DNA from: Mycobacterium sp. PO1
Lineage (GTDB): Bacteria; Actinomycetota; Actinomycetes; Mycobacteriales; Mycobacteriaceae
DNA: 64,000 nt
Direction: 5' to 3'
Assembly: GCF_017312405.1 (NCBI RefSeq)
Contig: NZ_BLTG01000078.1
Span: 1-64,000 of the forward strand
Shown one piece after another: positions 18,100 to 26,297 of the stretch. A program made the position numbers and the translations under genes. The notes under the pieces were generated by a model. The model was not told the origin of the DNA. It made no database searches and saw only the letters and a list, made by a program, of their open reading frames with translations. How positions within the stretch are numbered: the first letter of the stretch is position 1; each line of letters starts with the position of its first letter.

Positions 18100-18867
18100 A
18101 TGAACACAGTGCGGATGTTGTCCGCAGCCGTCCTGGTCGTGCTGGCCGGTGTCCTCGTCGCTCCCGCTGCGCAGGGCGAGCCCGCCCCGTCGGTCGCGCC
18201 CGTCGTCCTGGCCGAGATCCCGCACGACCCCGACGCGTTCACCCAGGGGCTGGAGATGCACGGTTCGACGCTCTACGAGGGCACCGGGCTGGCCGGGCAG
18301 TCGCAGCTGCGCACGCTCGACCCGTCGACCGGGCAGGTGAACCGTGCGGAGCCGATACCGGGGGACTACTTCGGGGAAGGCATCACGGTGGTCGGCGACC
18401 GCATCTGGCAGCTCACCTATCAGGACGGCGTGGCCGTGCAGTGGGACCGTGCCACCGTGACGCCGGTGCGGGAAGTCCCGCTGGCGGGCGAGGGCTGGGG
18501 GCTGTGCTACGACGGGCAGCGGCTGGTCCGCAGCGACGGCACCGACCGGCTGCGGTTCCACGACCCCGGCGACATGAGCGAGCTCGGCGGCGTCGACGTG
18601 ACCCGCGACGGCGCGCCGGTCACCGGGCTCAACGAGCTCGAGTGCGTCGAGGGCAGGGTGTGGGCCAACGTGTGGCCCACTGACACGATCGTGCGGATCG
18701 ACCCCGGCGACGGGGCTGTCGACCTTGTCGTCGACGCTGCCGGCCTGCGGGAACGGGGCATCCCGCCGAGCGCGCAGGTGCTCAACGGCATCGCCCATCT
18801 CAACGGCGACGAGTTCCTGATCACCGGCAAGGACTGGCCGACGATGTTCCGGGTCCGGCTCGGATGA
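18100..18867 (+). CDS. Secreted glutaminyl-peptide cyclotransferase (glutamine cyclotransferase)
   Basis: A 255-residue protein with a clear signal peptide (hydrophobic residues 8-22, likely cleavage after AAQG). The mature part has the beta-propeller glutamine-cyclotransferase signatures FTQGLEMHGSTLYEGTGL, NELECVEGRVWANVWPTD and VLNGIAH. This plant/bacterial-type enzyme turns N-terminal glutamine into pyroglutamate and protects exported proteins. The gene starts a three-gene operon with ATGA overlap to the DUF1295 gene. The role of the neighbours in this reaction is not obvious. Confidence 0.9.
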   Translation: MNTVRMLSAAVLVVLAGVLVAPAAQGEPAPSVAPVVLAEIPHDPDAFTQGLEMHGSTLYEGTGLAGQSQLRTLDPSTGQVNRAEPIPGDYFGEGITVVGDRIWQLTYQDGVAVQWDRATVTPVREVPLAGEGWGLCYDGQRLVRSDGTDRLRFHDPGDMSELGGVDVTRDGAPVTGLNELECVEGRVWANVWPTDTIVRIDPGDGAVDLVVDAAGLRERGIPPSAQVLNGIAHLNGDEFLITGKDWPTMFRVRLG

Positions 18868-19742
18868 CCCGCTCCAAGGGCCGCTCGCTGGCCATCGTCA
18901 CCGTCGCCTACCTGATCGCCGTCGCGGTCGGCTACGCCTGGCTGCTGTGGGGCCCGGCGACCGGCCGGCTGTGGCTGGACACCTTGATCGCCGACATCCT
19001 CGCCACGCTCGTGGTGTTCGCGTTCAGCCGCGCCTACCGCAACTCGAGCTTCTACGACGCCTACTGGAGCGTCATCCCGCCGCTGCTGCTGTTCTACTGG
19101 TGGAGTCAGGGCGACGGTGACGCGCTGAGGACCTGGCTGATCACCGTGCTGGTGGTGGTGTGGGCGGTTCGCCTGACCGCCAACTGGGTCTACGCATTTC
19201 CCGGCCTGCATCACGAGGACTGGCGCTATCCGATGTTCCGGGAGCGGGCGGGACGGTTCGAGTTCGTCGCCGACCTGGTGGCCATCCACCTGATCCCCAC
19301 CCTGCAGGTGTTCCTCGGGATGGTGCCGGTGTACGTCGCGGTGACGACGCCGGGTGGCGGGTTGGCATGGCTGGCCGTCGTCGCGTTCATCGTCGGTATG
19401 GCGGCGGTGACGCTCGAGGGTGTCGCCGATGTGCAGATGCACCGCTTCGTCGCGTCGGCGCGGCCCGGGGACGTGATGGACCGTGGATTGTGGAGCTGGT
19501 CGCGGCACCCGAACTACTTCGGAGAGTTCGGCTTCTGGTTCGCGCTGGCGCTGTTCGGGTTGGCGGCCGCACCGCAGGCGTGGTGGCTGTTCGCCGGCGC
19601 CGCCGCGATGCTCGCGATGTTCCTGGGAGCGAGCATCCCGATGATGGAAACCCGTAGCCTGCAACGGCGCCCGGGCTATCAGGCGGTCATCGACCGGGTG
19701 TCGCGGTTCGTACCCAGGCCGCCGGCGACGGTGCGGGCATGA
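18864..19742 (+). CDS. DUF1295 membrane protein (steroid 5-alpha-reductase-like)
   Basis: A 292-residue integral membrane protein with about seven hydrophobic segments. The C-terminal part carries the SRHPNYFGEFGFWF motif seen in DUF1295, ICMT and 5-alpha-reductase-type proteins, where it helps bind cofactor. The function of bacterial DUF1295 proteins is mostly unknown; a lipid-modifying oxidoreductase or methyltransferase is possible. Both ends overlap neighbours as ATGA, so it is translated together with the cyclotransferase and the flavoprotein. Confidence 0.88.
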   Translation: MTRSKGRSLAIVTVAYLIAVAVGYAWLLWGPATGRLWLDTLIADILATLVVFAFSRAYRNSSFYDAYWSVIPPLLLFYWWSQGDGDALRTWLITVLVVVWAVRLTANWVYAFPGLHHEDWRYPMFRERAGRFEFVADLVAIHLIPTLQVFLGMVPVYVAVTTPGGGLAWLAVVAFIVGMAAVTLEGVADVQMHRFVASARPGDVMDRGLWSWSRHPNYFGEFGFWFALALFGLAAAPQAWWLFAGAAAMLAMFLGASIPMMETRSLQRRPGYQAVIDRVSRFVPRPPATVRA

Positions 19743-20869
19743 CGCGGCGGGTGGTCATCGCGGGCCTCGGTGACACCGGCGTGCTGACCGCGATGAAGCT
19801 GGCCAAACACGCCGACGTGGTCGGCATCTCGACCAAGCCGGGGCTGGTCAGCGGACAGGAGCTGGGTTGGCGGCTGGCCGATCCCGACCATTGGGCGCGG
19901 CACAACTGGATCCCGTTCCAGCGATTCCGCGGCCTGGACCGGATCCGCACCGTGCACGGCACCCTGACCGGCGTGGACCTCACCGCGCGCACGGTCACCG
20001 TCAGCCGCGCCGACGGATCGACGACCCCGGTCGCCTACGACGCGCTGGTCATCGCGACCGGCGTCACCAACGGATTCTGGCGCCGCCCCGGGCTGCAGGC
20101 CGCGACGGAGATCGACGCCGAGCTGCGGGCACCCCACGACCAGCTCGCGGCGGCCCGGTCGGTGATCGTGGTCGGCGGTGGTGCGGCCGCGGTGAGCAGC
20201 GCCGCCAACATCGCCGCGAGGTGGCCGCAGATTCGGGTGGACCTGTTCTTTCCCGGTGAGCGGGCATTGGCCGGCCATCACCCGCGCACCTGGGAGCGGG
20301 TACGCCGCCGCCTCATCGAGGCCGGCGTCGGGCTGCATCCCGGACACCGGGCCGACTTGCCGCAGGGGTTCACCGGGGACACGCTGACCGCTGGGACGGT
20401 GCGCTGGAGCACCGGTCAGCCGGACGTGTCGGCGGACCTGGTGCTGTGGGCGATCGGGCGGGTGCGCCCCAACACCGAGTGGCTGCCGGCCGAACTGCTC
20501 GACGAGCACGGTTTCGTGCGGGTCACCCCGCAGTTGCAGGTGCCCGGCCACCCGGAGGTGTTCGCGATCGGCGATGTCGCCGCCACCGACCCGTTGCGGA
20601 GCTCGGCGCGCAACCGGGCCGACGGTCTGCTCGCCCGCAACGTGCGCGCGTGGTTCGCGGGCACCCCGCTGCGCAGCTACCGTCCGCCGGCTCGGCGGTG
20701 GGGATCGGTGCTGGGCATCCAGCCGGACGGGCTCGAGGTGTTCGCACCCAACGGGCGCGCGTTCCGGTTCCCGGCGTGGACGTTCGAGCGGGTCCTGATG
20801 CCGTGGATCGTGCGGTGGGGGATTTACCGCGGCATCCGCGACGCTAGACCCGCGGAATCTCGGCGTTGA
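19739..20869 (+). CDS. FAD-dependent oxidoreductase, NDH-2/AIF-like
   Basis: A 376-residue pyridine nucleotide-disulfide-type flavoprotein. The N-terminal FAD motif is a variant GLGDTG near residues 9-14. The NAD-binding motif VVGGGAAAVSSAANIA is in the middle and the second FAD motif FAIGDVAATDP is near residues 275-285. No redox-active CxxC is seen, so it belongs with type-II NADH dehydrogenase/AMID-like enzymes rather than disulfide reductases. It follows the DUF1295 gene by ATGA overlap, hinting that it supplies electrons to that membrane enzyme (inference). The 3' end overlaps the convergent serine hydrolase by 26 bp. Confidence 0.85.
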   Translation: MTRRVVIAGLGDTGVLTAMKLAKHADVVGISTKPGLVSGQELGWRLADPDHWARHNWIPFQRFRGLDRIRTVHGTLTGVDLTARTVTVSRADGSTTPVAYDALVIATGVTNGFWRRPGLQAATEIDAELRAPHDQLAAARSVIVVGGGAAAVSSAANIAARWPQIRVDLFFPGERALAGHHPRTWERVRRRLIEAGVGLHPGHRADLPQGFTGDTLTAGTVRWSTGQPDVSADLVLWAIGRVRPNTEWLPAELLDEHGFVRVTPQLQVPGHPEVFAIGDVAATDPLRSSARNRADGLLARNVRAWFAGTPLRSYRPPARRWGSVLGIQPDGLEVFAPNGRAFRFPAWTFERVLMPWIVRWGIYRGIRDARPAESRR

Positions 20870-22001
20870 TGCGGTCCAGCAGCTGCGGGTAGCGCTTGGC
20901 CTCGGCGTGCCGCCCCGGCTTGCCGCTGCTGACGACCGCCACCGACAGCGCCCGCTGCGGATCGGCCCACACCGCGATGTCGGTCAGCCCGGTGTGACCG
21001 AACGCGCCGGGAGCGTCGCGGCCGAACGGCCCGAACCGGGTGGATCCCAGCATGTAACCGGTGCCCCACCGCATCGGCGCCAATCCGGTGGCGATGTCGG
21101 GGCGCAACCGTCGGGCCGGGGCGGTCGCCGATCGCAGAGTCTTCGGTGACATGACCCGTACCCCGTCCAGTTCGCCACCGCGACAAAGTATTTCAGCAAA
21201 GCGGGAGAGTTCGTGGGCATTGGAGACGGTGTTCGACGACGGAATCACCCCGGTCAGGAACTGGGGCGTGTTGGAGAACGGGATGATCTGCTGCGGCGTG
21301 CCGCCGACCGCGGCCTTGAAGGCCTTCGCGATCGGCGCGGGCAGCGGTGTGCCCGTCACGTGGCTGGGCGCCACCAGCGGAACATCCTGCGGCGCAACGC
21401 CGTAGTTCGTCCATCGGAAGCCGAGCGGCGCCAGGATCTCGTCGTGCAGAATGTCGCGGATGTTGCGTCCCGTTGCCGCCGAGATGATCTCGCGCATCAG
21501 CGGACCCCATGTCACGCCGTGGTACATGTGCACCAGGCCCGGCGGATAGACCGGCTTCATCCTGCCCAGCATGTCGCGGGCGTACTCGCTGTCGTCCATC
21601 CGCTTGAGGTCGGGCCGCGGACCGGTGGCGAACGGCACCCCGGCGCTGTGGGTCATGACGTGCCGGATGGTGGTGCGGTCCTTGCCGTGGCTGGTGTAGG
21701 TGGGCAGATACTCGCAGACCCGGTCGTCCAGGCCGAACGCGCCGCGCTCGATGAGCATGTGCGCGACGGTGGTGGTGATCGCCTTGGCCGCGGAGTACAC
21801 ACAGAACGGGGTCTGGGGATCCACCGGGGTCTTCACCGCGTCGGCGGGGTCGTCGGGACCGTTACCCCAGGCGTGACCGATCGCGCGGTCGAGCACCACC
21901 CGTCCGTCGCGGCGCAGACAGACCTGGATGGCAGGGTGCATGCCCGCCGCGTACCAGTGCTCCGCCGCCGCCCAGATCCGCTCGACGGCGGCCGGGTCCA
22001 C
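20844..22001 (-). CDS. Serine hydrolase, beta-lactamase/esterase family (LipE-like)
   Basis: A 385-residue class-C beta-lactamase-fold hydrolase. The catalytic SxxK is SAAK at residues 70-73, the second motif is Y160-H-G and the HTG stretch (FGHTGLTD) near the C-terminus matches motif three. In mycobacteria this family (LipE, LipL, EstB) hydrolyses ester or lipid substrates rather than antibiotics. The GTG at 22001 is the first start codon available, but the frame stays open up to the preceding gene, so the true N-terminus could be longer through a rarer start. It is convergent with the flavoprotein. Confidence 0.87.
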   Translation of the reverse strand: MDPAAVERIWAAAEHWYAAGMHPAIQVCLRRDGRVVLDRAIGHAWGNGPDDPADAVKTPVDPQTPFCVYSAAKAITTTVAHMLIERGAFGLDDRVCEYLPTYTSHGKDRTTIRHVMTHSAGVPFATGPRPDLKRMDDSEYARDMLGRMKPVYPPGLVHMYHGVTWGPLMREIISAATGRNIRDILHDEILAPLGFRWTNYGVAPQDVPLVAPSHVTGTPLPAPIAKAFKAAVGGTPQQIIPFSNTPQFLTGVIPSSNTVSNAHELSRFAEILCRGGELDGVRVMSPKTLRSATAPARRLRPDIATGLAPMRWGTGYMLGSTRFGPFGRDAPGAFGHTGLTDIAVWADPQRALSVAVVSSGKPGRHAEAKRYPQLLDRINAEIPRV

Positions 22002-22072
22002 GGCTGTGTGGTCCTCGGCGCCGACCGAGGTGACGGCGTCGAGGTCGTCGGGGACTGCGATGCGGCCGTCGG

Positions 22073-22507
22073 TCAGCGCGGGCCCCCGGAGAACATGCCG
22101 TTGGCGATCAGCGCCGACAACTGGCCCATCAAGTCACCGGGGGCGGGCTCCGGCGGGGGCGGCAGGTTGGTCAACTGCCAGGACTGGCAGTCACTGGTGG
22201 TGAACGAGGTGTCGGTCGCCTCGATGTGCACGACCGCGGGCTTCTTGGTCAGCGCATTGTCGACCAGCTCGTCGCCGGCGGTGCGCTTCCAATAGCAGGC
22301 GCCGCCGTCGATCGGCCCGGCGGACTGGTAGACGCCAGGGGCGATGTCCGCGCCGACCGCGTAGGTTCCGTCCTCGTCGATCGCGGTGCCCTGGGACGGG
22401 CCCGGCGGCGGGCCCGGTGGCGGATCCGGTTGCGCGGCCGCGGCCGGCGCCGTCAGCACGGCACACAGGCCCGTCAGCGCTGCCGCAGCTGTCAAAGTGA
22501 GCCTCAT
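22073..22507 (-). CDS. Small secreted protein, unknown function
   Basis: A 144-residue exported protein. The signal peptide covers residues 1-25 (cleavage near AAAAQ), followed by a proline-rich linker. A compact core then has the pattern GTYAVGADIAPGVYQSAG and GACYWKR, which is common in small actinobacterial extracellular proteins with internal repeats of the type 'G-x-Y-x-V-G-x-D-I-x-P-G'. Two cysteines (GACYW and TSDCQS) could form one disulfide. It lies 71 bp upstream of the serine hydrolase on the same strand. No enzymatic function can be assigned. Confidence 0.75.
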   Translation of the reverse strand: MRLTLTAAAALTGLCAVLTAPAAAAQPDPPPGPPPGPSQGTAIDEDGTYAVGADIAPGVYQSAGPIDGGACYWKRTAGDELVDNALTKKPAVVHIEATDTSFTTSDCQSWQLTNLPPPPEPAPGDLMGQLSALIANGMFSGGPR

Positions 22508-22572
22508 AGCAAGTCAGTCTAAGTGCCGCGGCGGCGGGACAGAACCCGCCGCCGCGGCATCGATGCGTCGAC

Positions 22573-22977
22573 TCAGCCGGCCATGAACGTGTTGTAGGCC
22601 GTCGCCAACTCGCCGGGCAGCACCGTCACGCCACAGGTGCGCTGCGTGTCACCGATCGGCGACAGGATGCCCCGCAGGTCGTAGTACTCGGCCGGGTTGG
22701 CCGTGAAATAGCCCCGCAGATTGGCCTCTGCCTCGGCATAGGGCTGATTCATCGCCGCGGTCACCACCTGGTTGGCGCCGGGGTGCCCGTCCAGGTAGGA
22801 GCGGGCCTGACCCGTCACCGAACTGACTGTGTCGGCGATGCCGCTGGCACTGCACTGCTCGGCCGTCGCGGCGCCCGCGGCGGGCGCGGCCACCGTGGCG
22901 GCGGCGAGGCCGCCGAACAGCGCGCCCGCCCCGAGGCCGGCGACGACGCGGCGCATTGCGGTTCCACTGGAATTCAT
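22573..22977 (-). CDS. Hemophore-related protein (Rv0203/Rv1174c-like)
   Basis: A 134-residue secreted protein with a signal peptide ending near AAGA. The short helical mature domain has two cysteines (AEQCSAS and TQRTCGV) and the pattern YLDGHPGANQVVTAAMNQP followed by LRGYFTANPAEYYDLRGI. This matches the mycobacterial heme-binding-protein family of about 130 residues that includes Rv0203, which carries heme to membrane transporters. Direct heme ligands cannot be verified by eye. ATG 22977 is chosen because the signal peptide begins there; the frame extends upstream into non-coding sequence. Confidence 0.8.
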   Translation of the reverse strand: MNSSGTAMRRVVAGLGAGALFGGLAAATVAAPAAGAATAEQCSASGIADTVSSVTGQARSYLDGHPGANQVVTAAMNQPYAEAEANLRGYFTANPAEYYDLRGILSPIGDTQRTCGVTVLPGELATAYNTFMAG

Positions 22978-23274
22978 GATCGATTCGTCCTTCGTGTCTT
23001 GGATCTCTGCATCCCCGCCCGACCCCAAAGTAGCCGAGATCCGCAGTGCCCAAACCGGTCTCATGATCAGCTGGCGGCGAACGCGGAAACGTTACAGCCC
23101 GTAGGGGTGATGTGCGCCTCAAAAACGGGTAATCACCCGGTGCAACAGCGCAATTCAGGTCACGGCAGTCTGAGAATCCTCAGGATCGGCCGGTTGTGCT
23201 TAATTGATCGTGATCTCGGATGCCCAAGGCGTCATTTTTCTGTCACAACCGTCGGCGGGGTAGGGTCTGGCCAC
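22978..23274. promoter_or_regulatory. Divergent intergenic region, hemophore-like gene / AlaDH-like gene
   Basis: About 300 bp without a gene. It should contain divergent promoters. A TAGGGT hexamer lies about 10 bases before the ATG at 23275 and could be a -10 element of a near-leaderless transcript. A small inverted repeat, ATCCT-C-AGGAT, is present near 23177. No iron box or other known operator was recognised. Confidence 0.35.
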
Positions 23275-24447
23275 ATGCCAGTTGAAGAACCGGGCCTGCA
23301 GAGACGACAGCTCACTCTGGGCGTCCTTGCCCGCTCCGGCAAAGCCGACGAGCGCAGGCTGGCGATCCACCCGGAGCATTTCGGCCGCATCGACGAGGAC
23401 CTGCGGCCGCGGATCCTCCTGGAGAGCGGCTACGGGGCCGACTTCGGCGCCACCGACGAGATGCTGGCTCCGTTCGTCGGGGGCATCACCACCCGTGAGG
23501 AGATCGTGGCCACGTGTGACGTCATCCTGCTGCCCAAGGTGCAGGCCGCCGATCTCACCGAATTTCGGCAGGGTCAGACCATCTGGGGTTGGCCGCACTG
23601 TGTGCAGGACCACGCGCTGACCCAGGCGGCCATCGACCGGCGGCAGACCTTGATCGCCTTCGAGGCGATGAACCACTGGCAGTCCGACGGCGGCTTCGGC
23701 CTGCATGTCTTCCACAAGAACAACGAGATGGCCGGCTACTGCTCTGTGTTGCATGCGATGGCGCTGGCCGGCATCACGGGGACCTACGGCCGCCGGCTGC
23801 GGGCGACCGTGCTGGGTTTCGGAGCCACCGCCCGCGGCGCCGTCACCGGGTTGAACGCGCACGGTGTCGATGACGTGCGGGTGCTGACCAACCGGGATGT
23901 CGCCGCGGTGGCCGCGCCGATCCCGTCCGTCCAGATGCTGCAGATGGGCTCCGACCCCGAGAGCCCCGACCGCATCTGGGTGGACACCGACGACGGTCGG
24001 CTCCCGGTGGCCGAACTGCTGGTGGACAACGACATCGTCGTCAACTGTGTGCTGCAGGATCCGACCGCACCGCAGGTCTTCGTGACCGAGGGCGACCTGG
24101 CCTCGTTCACACCCGGCAGCCTCGTCGTCGACGTCTCCTGTGACGCCGGCATGGGCTTCGAGTGGGCTCGGCCGACCTCATTCGCCGAGCCGGTGATCCA
24201 GGTGGCGAACGACGTGCTCTACTACGCGGTCGACCACAGCCCGTCCTACCTGTGGAACTCGGCGACGTGGGAGATCAGCGAGGCGCTGCTGCCCCACCTG
24301 GAGACGGTGCTGGCCGGACCGGCGGCCTGGGACGAGACGCCGACGATCGCCCGGGCGATCGAGATCCGGGACGGAACCGTCCGTAATCCCGCCATCCTGG
24401 CGTTCCAGCACCGGGACCAGGCGTACCCGCACCACGTACTCACGTGA
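23275..24447 (+). CDS. Alanine dehydrogenase/N5-(carboxyethyl)ornithine synthase-like oxidoreductase
   Basis: A 390-residue protein of the AlaDH/PNT family. The N-terminal domain has the KADERRLAIHPEHF segment, equivalent to the ENEKRV motif. The C-terminal Rossmann domain carries TVLGFGATARGA as the nucleotide loop. The overall pattern (WGWPHCVQDHALTQ, AFEAMNHW) recalls N5-(carboxyethyl)ornithine synthase, which reductively condenses pyruvate with ornithine or lysine. The ATG at 23275 is the first codon giving the family N-terminus; about 160 codons upstream in this frame are non-coding. It is convergent with the transglutaminase gene (8-base overlap). The substrate is uncertain. Confidence 0.8.
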   Translation: MPVEEPGLQRRQLTLGVLARSGKADERRLAIHPEHFGRIDEDLRPRILLESGYGADFGATDEMLAPFVGGITTREEIVATCDVILLPKVQAADLTEFRQGQTIWGWPHCVQDHALTQAAIDRRQTLIAFEAMNHWQSDGGFGLHVFHKNNEMAGYCSVLHAMALAGITGTYGRRLRATVLGFGATARGAVTGLNAHGVDDVRVLTNRDVAAVAAPIPSVQMLQMGSDPESPDRIWVDTDDGRLPVAELLVDNDIVVNCVLQDPTAPQVFVTEGDLASFTPGSLVVDVSCDAGMGFEWARPTSFAEPVIQVANDVLYYAVDHSPSYLWNSATWEISEALLPHLETVLAGPAAWDETPTIARAIEIRDGTVRNPAILAFQHRDQAYPHHVLT

Positions 24448-25246
24448 TCGACACGAGCTGATCGATCGCGTCGGTGGGCAGCTCGCCGTCGACGATGGCA
24501 CTCACCGCCATCCGTTCCAGGCTGATCGCACCCCGGTGGTTGTCCAGAAACGCGATGTCGGCCGCATCACGTCCGGTCGCGATGCGCACCAGCGACTGCC
24601 GCGGCGCCAGCAGCGTCCCATCGACGACCCGCCGCTGGCCGTCGACGAATGCCTCGCCGACCGCGTGAAAGTCCATCGGATACAGGCCGGGCGCATACAC
24701 CGAGACCACCCGCGCGGGGACGTTGACGGCTCGCAACATCGCGACCACCAGATGTGCGAAGTCGCGGCACACCCCGGCGCCGGCGAGCAACGTGTCCACC
24801 GCCCCGTCGATGGGGTCGCTGGAGCCGGGGACATAGTTCAGCCGGCTGCCCACCCAGGTCGACACCTTCTCCAGCAACGTCGCCGAATCCACGTAGCTAC
24901 CGAACTCCGTTGCGGCGAATCCGTAGAACTTGTCCGCTTCGGCATAGCGGCTGGGGCGCAGGTACATCGACAGGTCGTACTCGGTGATGGGCGCCGGGGC
25001 GGTGCTGCCGAGGATGGTGGCAGAGTAGTTGACGCTCAGCTGCCCGCCCGCCACCTCGAGCTTGTGAATCCGGTTGCCGTGCACGCCGCTGATCTCGAGG
25101 GCGGTCACGGGGGCACCGTCGAGCACAAATGAGAGCGACTCCCACACCTGGGTACCCGGATGGGGCGCGACGGCGATCTGGAACTCCAATGTCGTCGGTG
25201 CGGTGACGTCGACCTCGAGTTCCGTCCCCACTACGCGTTTCATCAC
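24440..25246 (-). CDS. Transglutaminase-like (papain-fold) domain protein
   Basis: A 268-residue protein with an N-terminal beta-rich region (bacterial transglutaminase-like N domain) and a C-terminal catalytic domain. The triad is visible: Cys160 in GVCRDFAH, His194 in MDFHAVGEAF and Asp209 in VVDGTLLAP. These cytosolic proteins are probably peptidases or amide-forming enzymes; their physiological substrates are mostly unknown. The start is GTG 25246 (or the adjacent ATG 25243), overlapping the stop of the DUF5994 gene as GTGA, so the two are cotranslated. The 3' end overlaps the convergent AlaDH-like gene by eight bases. Confidence 0.88.
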   Translation of the reverse strand: MMKRVVGTELEVDVTAPTTLEFQIAVAPHPGTQVWESLSFVLDGAPVTALEISGVHGNRIHKLEVAGGQLSVNYSATILGSTAPAPITEYDLSMYLRPSRYAEADKFYGFAATEFGSYVDSATLLEKVSTWVGSRLNYVPGSSDPIDGAVDTLLAGAGVCRDFAHLVVAMLRAVNVPARVVSVYAPGLYPMDFHAVGEAFVDGQRRVVDGTLLAPRQSLVRIATGRDAADIAFLDNHRGAISLERMAVSAIVDGELPTDAIDQLVSIT

Positions 25247-25716
25247 GCGGACAACGTTTTACGACCTCGTGGACCTCCAGCGAGGAGCAGCTCGACTGCT
25301 GACACGTCGTCGGTTTCCGCGGCGGTCATCATGATCTGGTGGGCATCGTCGGCGTCCGTCTGCGCCGGCACCACCAGCAGGTCGATTTCGTTGCCCCGAC
25401 CGTCGAGTATTCCCACCGTGTGCAGCGGGTGACGGTGATAGCCGTCGAGACGGACCACCTGGTCGCCCATCCGTTGCTTGTGCACGGTTTCCGGCCAGTC
25501 CGCCACGTTGTAGGTCACCCTGGTCACTGCCCCAAGCCGTACCGACAACACCGTCACCAGGTCGGGCAGTTCGGCCGCGAGGTCGTCGCTGTGCGGCCAC
25601 CACGCCCCGTCCACGTGGCCGGAGCGCGAGGTCTTGCGCTTGAGCCGCAGCCGCGGTGTGTGCTCCGGACCCGATGAGGACCGACCGCTGCCGTCGACCT
25701 TGTGTTGAGCTGTCAT
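25243..25716 (-). CDS. DUF5994 family protein
   Basis: A 157-residue protein with the pattern PRLRLKRKTSRSGHVDGAWWPHSDDLAAELP, which I recognise from the DUF5994 family of mycobacteria and related actinobacteria. It has no signal peptide, membrane segment or catalytic motif that I can identify; the N-terminal 30 residues are basic and probably disordered. It is translationally coupled to the transglutaminase-like gene. Function unknown. Confidence 0.75.
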   Translation of the reverse strand: MTAQHKVDGSGRSSSGPEHTPRLRLKRKTSRSGHVDGAWWPHSDDLAAELPDLVTVLSVRLGAVTRVTYNVADWPETVHKQRMGDQVVRLDGYHRHPLHTVGILDGRGNEIDLLVVPAQTDADDAHQIMMTAAETDDVSAVELLLAGGPRGRKTLSA

Positions 25717-25889
25717 GAGAAGATCCCGCCTGGGCCGTCCAACGGCCCGCCTGATTCGGCGGCGACGCGAACTCAGTGGTCGCGTGCGAAAAACCTCCGG
25801 ATGGTGCGAACTCTACCCCGCTTGGCATATCCGGCATATCCGGTGGGACGACCGGGCGACGGAAATGCTCGACCGCTAGCGTGGGGGAC

Positions 25890-26297
25890 GTGAAGCTGGA
25901 TCTGCTCTCCCCGGGTATCGAGGTCGGCCTGGTCACCACGAACCTGGAGCCGATGGTCGCGTTCTACGAGGGGTTCCTGGAGCTCGAGCCGCAGGGCGAC
26001 ATCGACTTCGAGGGCGGCACGCAGCGCCGCTACTCGCTCGGCGCGAACGTGCTGAAACTGGTCACCTACACCACGCCGCCGCCCGCGCCGGCAGCGCCCG
26101 GCGGCGGGCGGGTGCAGGCGGGTCTGCGGTACTTCACCATCGGTGTCAACGGGCTGCGCGCAATGGCGGCGGCCTTCGAGGCCTCGGAGTACGACGTCGT
26201 CGAGCCGCTGACGGAGTTCGCGCCGGTGCCGGGCATGGGCTGGATGTTCGTCGCCGACCCGGACGGCAACTGGATCGAACTCTTCGGAGTGCTGTGA
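25890..26297 (+). CDS. VOC (glyoxalase/bleomycin-resistance) family protein
   Basis: A 135-residue vicinal-oxygen-chelate protein with two beta-alpha-beta-beta-beta modules. The first begins at IEVGLVTTNLEPMVAFYEGFL, and the second ends with the family pattern FVADPDGNWIELFGVL. The C-terminal glutamate is a usual metal ligand. Reactions in the family range from isomerisation to dioxygenation, so the function is open. GTG 25890 follows GGGGGA; GTG 25881 is an alternative three codons upstream. It overlaps the rhomboid start as GTGA, and a run of coupled genes continues to 30227. Confidence 0.82.
   Translation: MKLDLLSPGIEVGLVTTNLEPMVAFYEGFLELEPQGDIDFEGGTQRRYSLGANVLKLVTYTTPPPAPAAPGGGRVQAGLRYFTIGVNGLRAMAAAFEASEYDVVEPLTEFAPVPGMGWMFVADPDGNWIELFGVL

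Noticed and set aside
16909..18798. A 629-codon minus-strand frame with an N-terminal extension before the alcohol dehydrogenase
   Set aside because: The first 243 residues are antisense to the glutaminyl cyclase gene and lack any family pattern; the GroES-like start is at 18069.
22783..23274. A 164-codon extension upstream of the AlaDH-like gene
   Set aside because: It is antisense to the hemophore-like gene, and its product has no family pattern before the ATG at 23275.
25825..25842. Tandem 9-bp repeat (GCATATCCG twice) before the VOC gene
   Set aside because: It is too short and has only two copies; no operator symmetry, and chance is likely.
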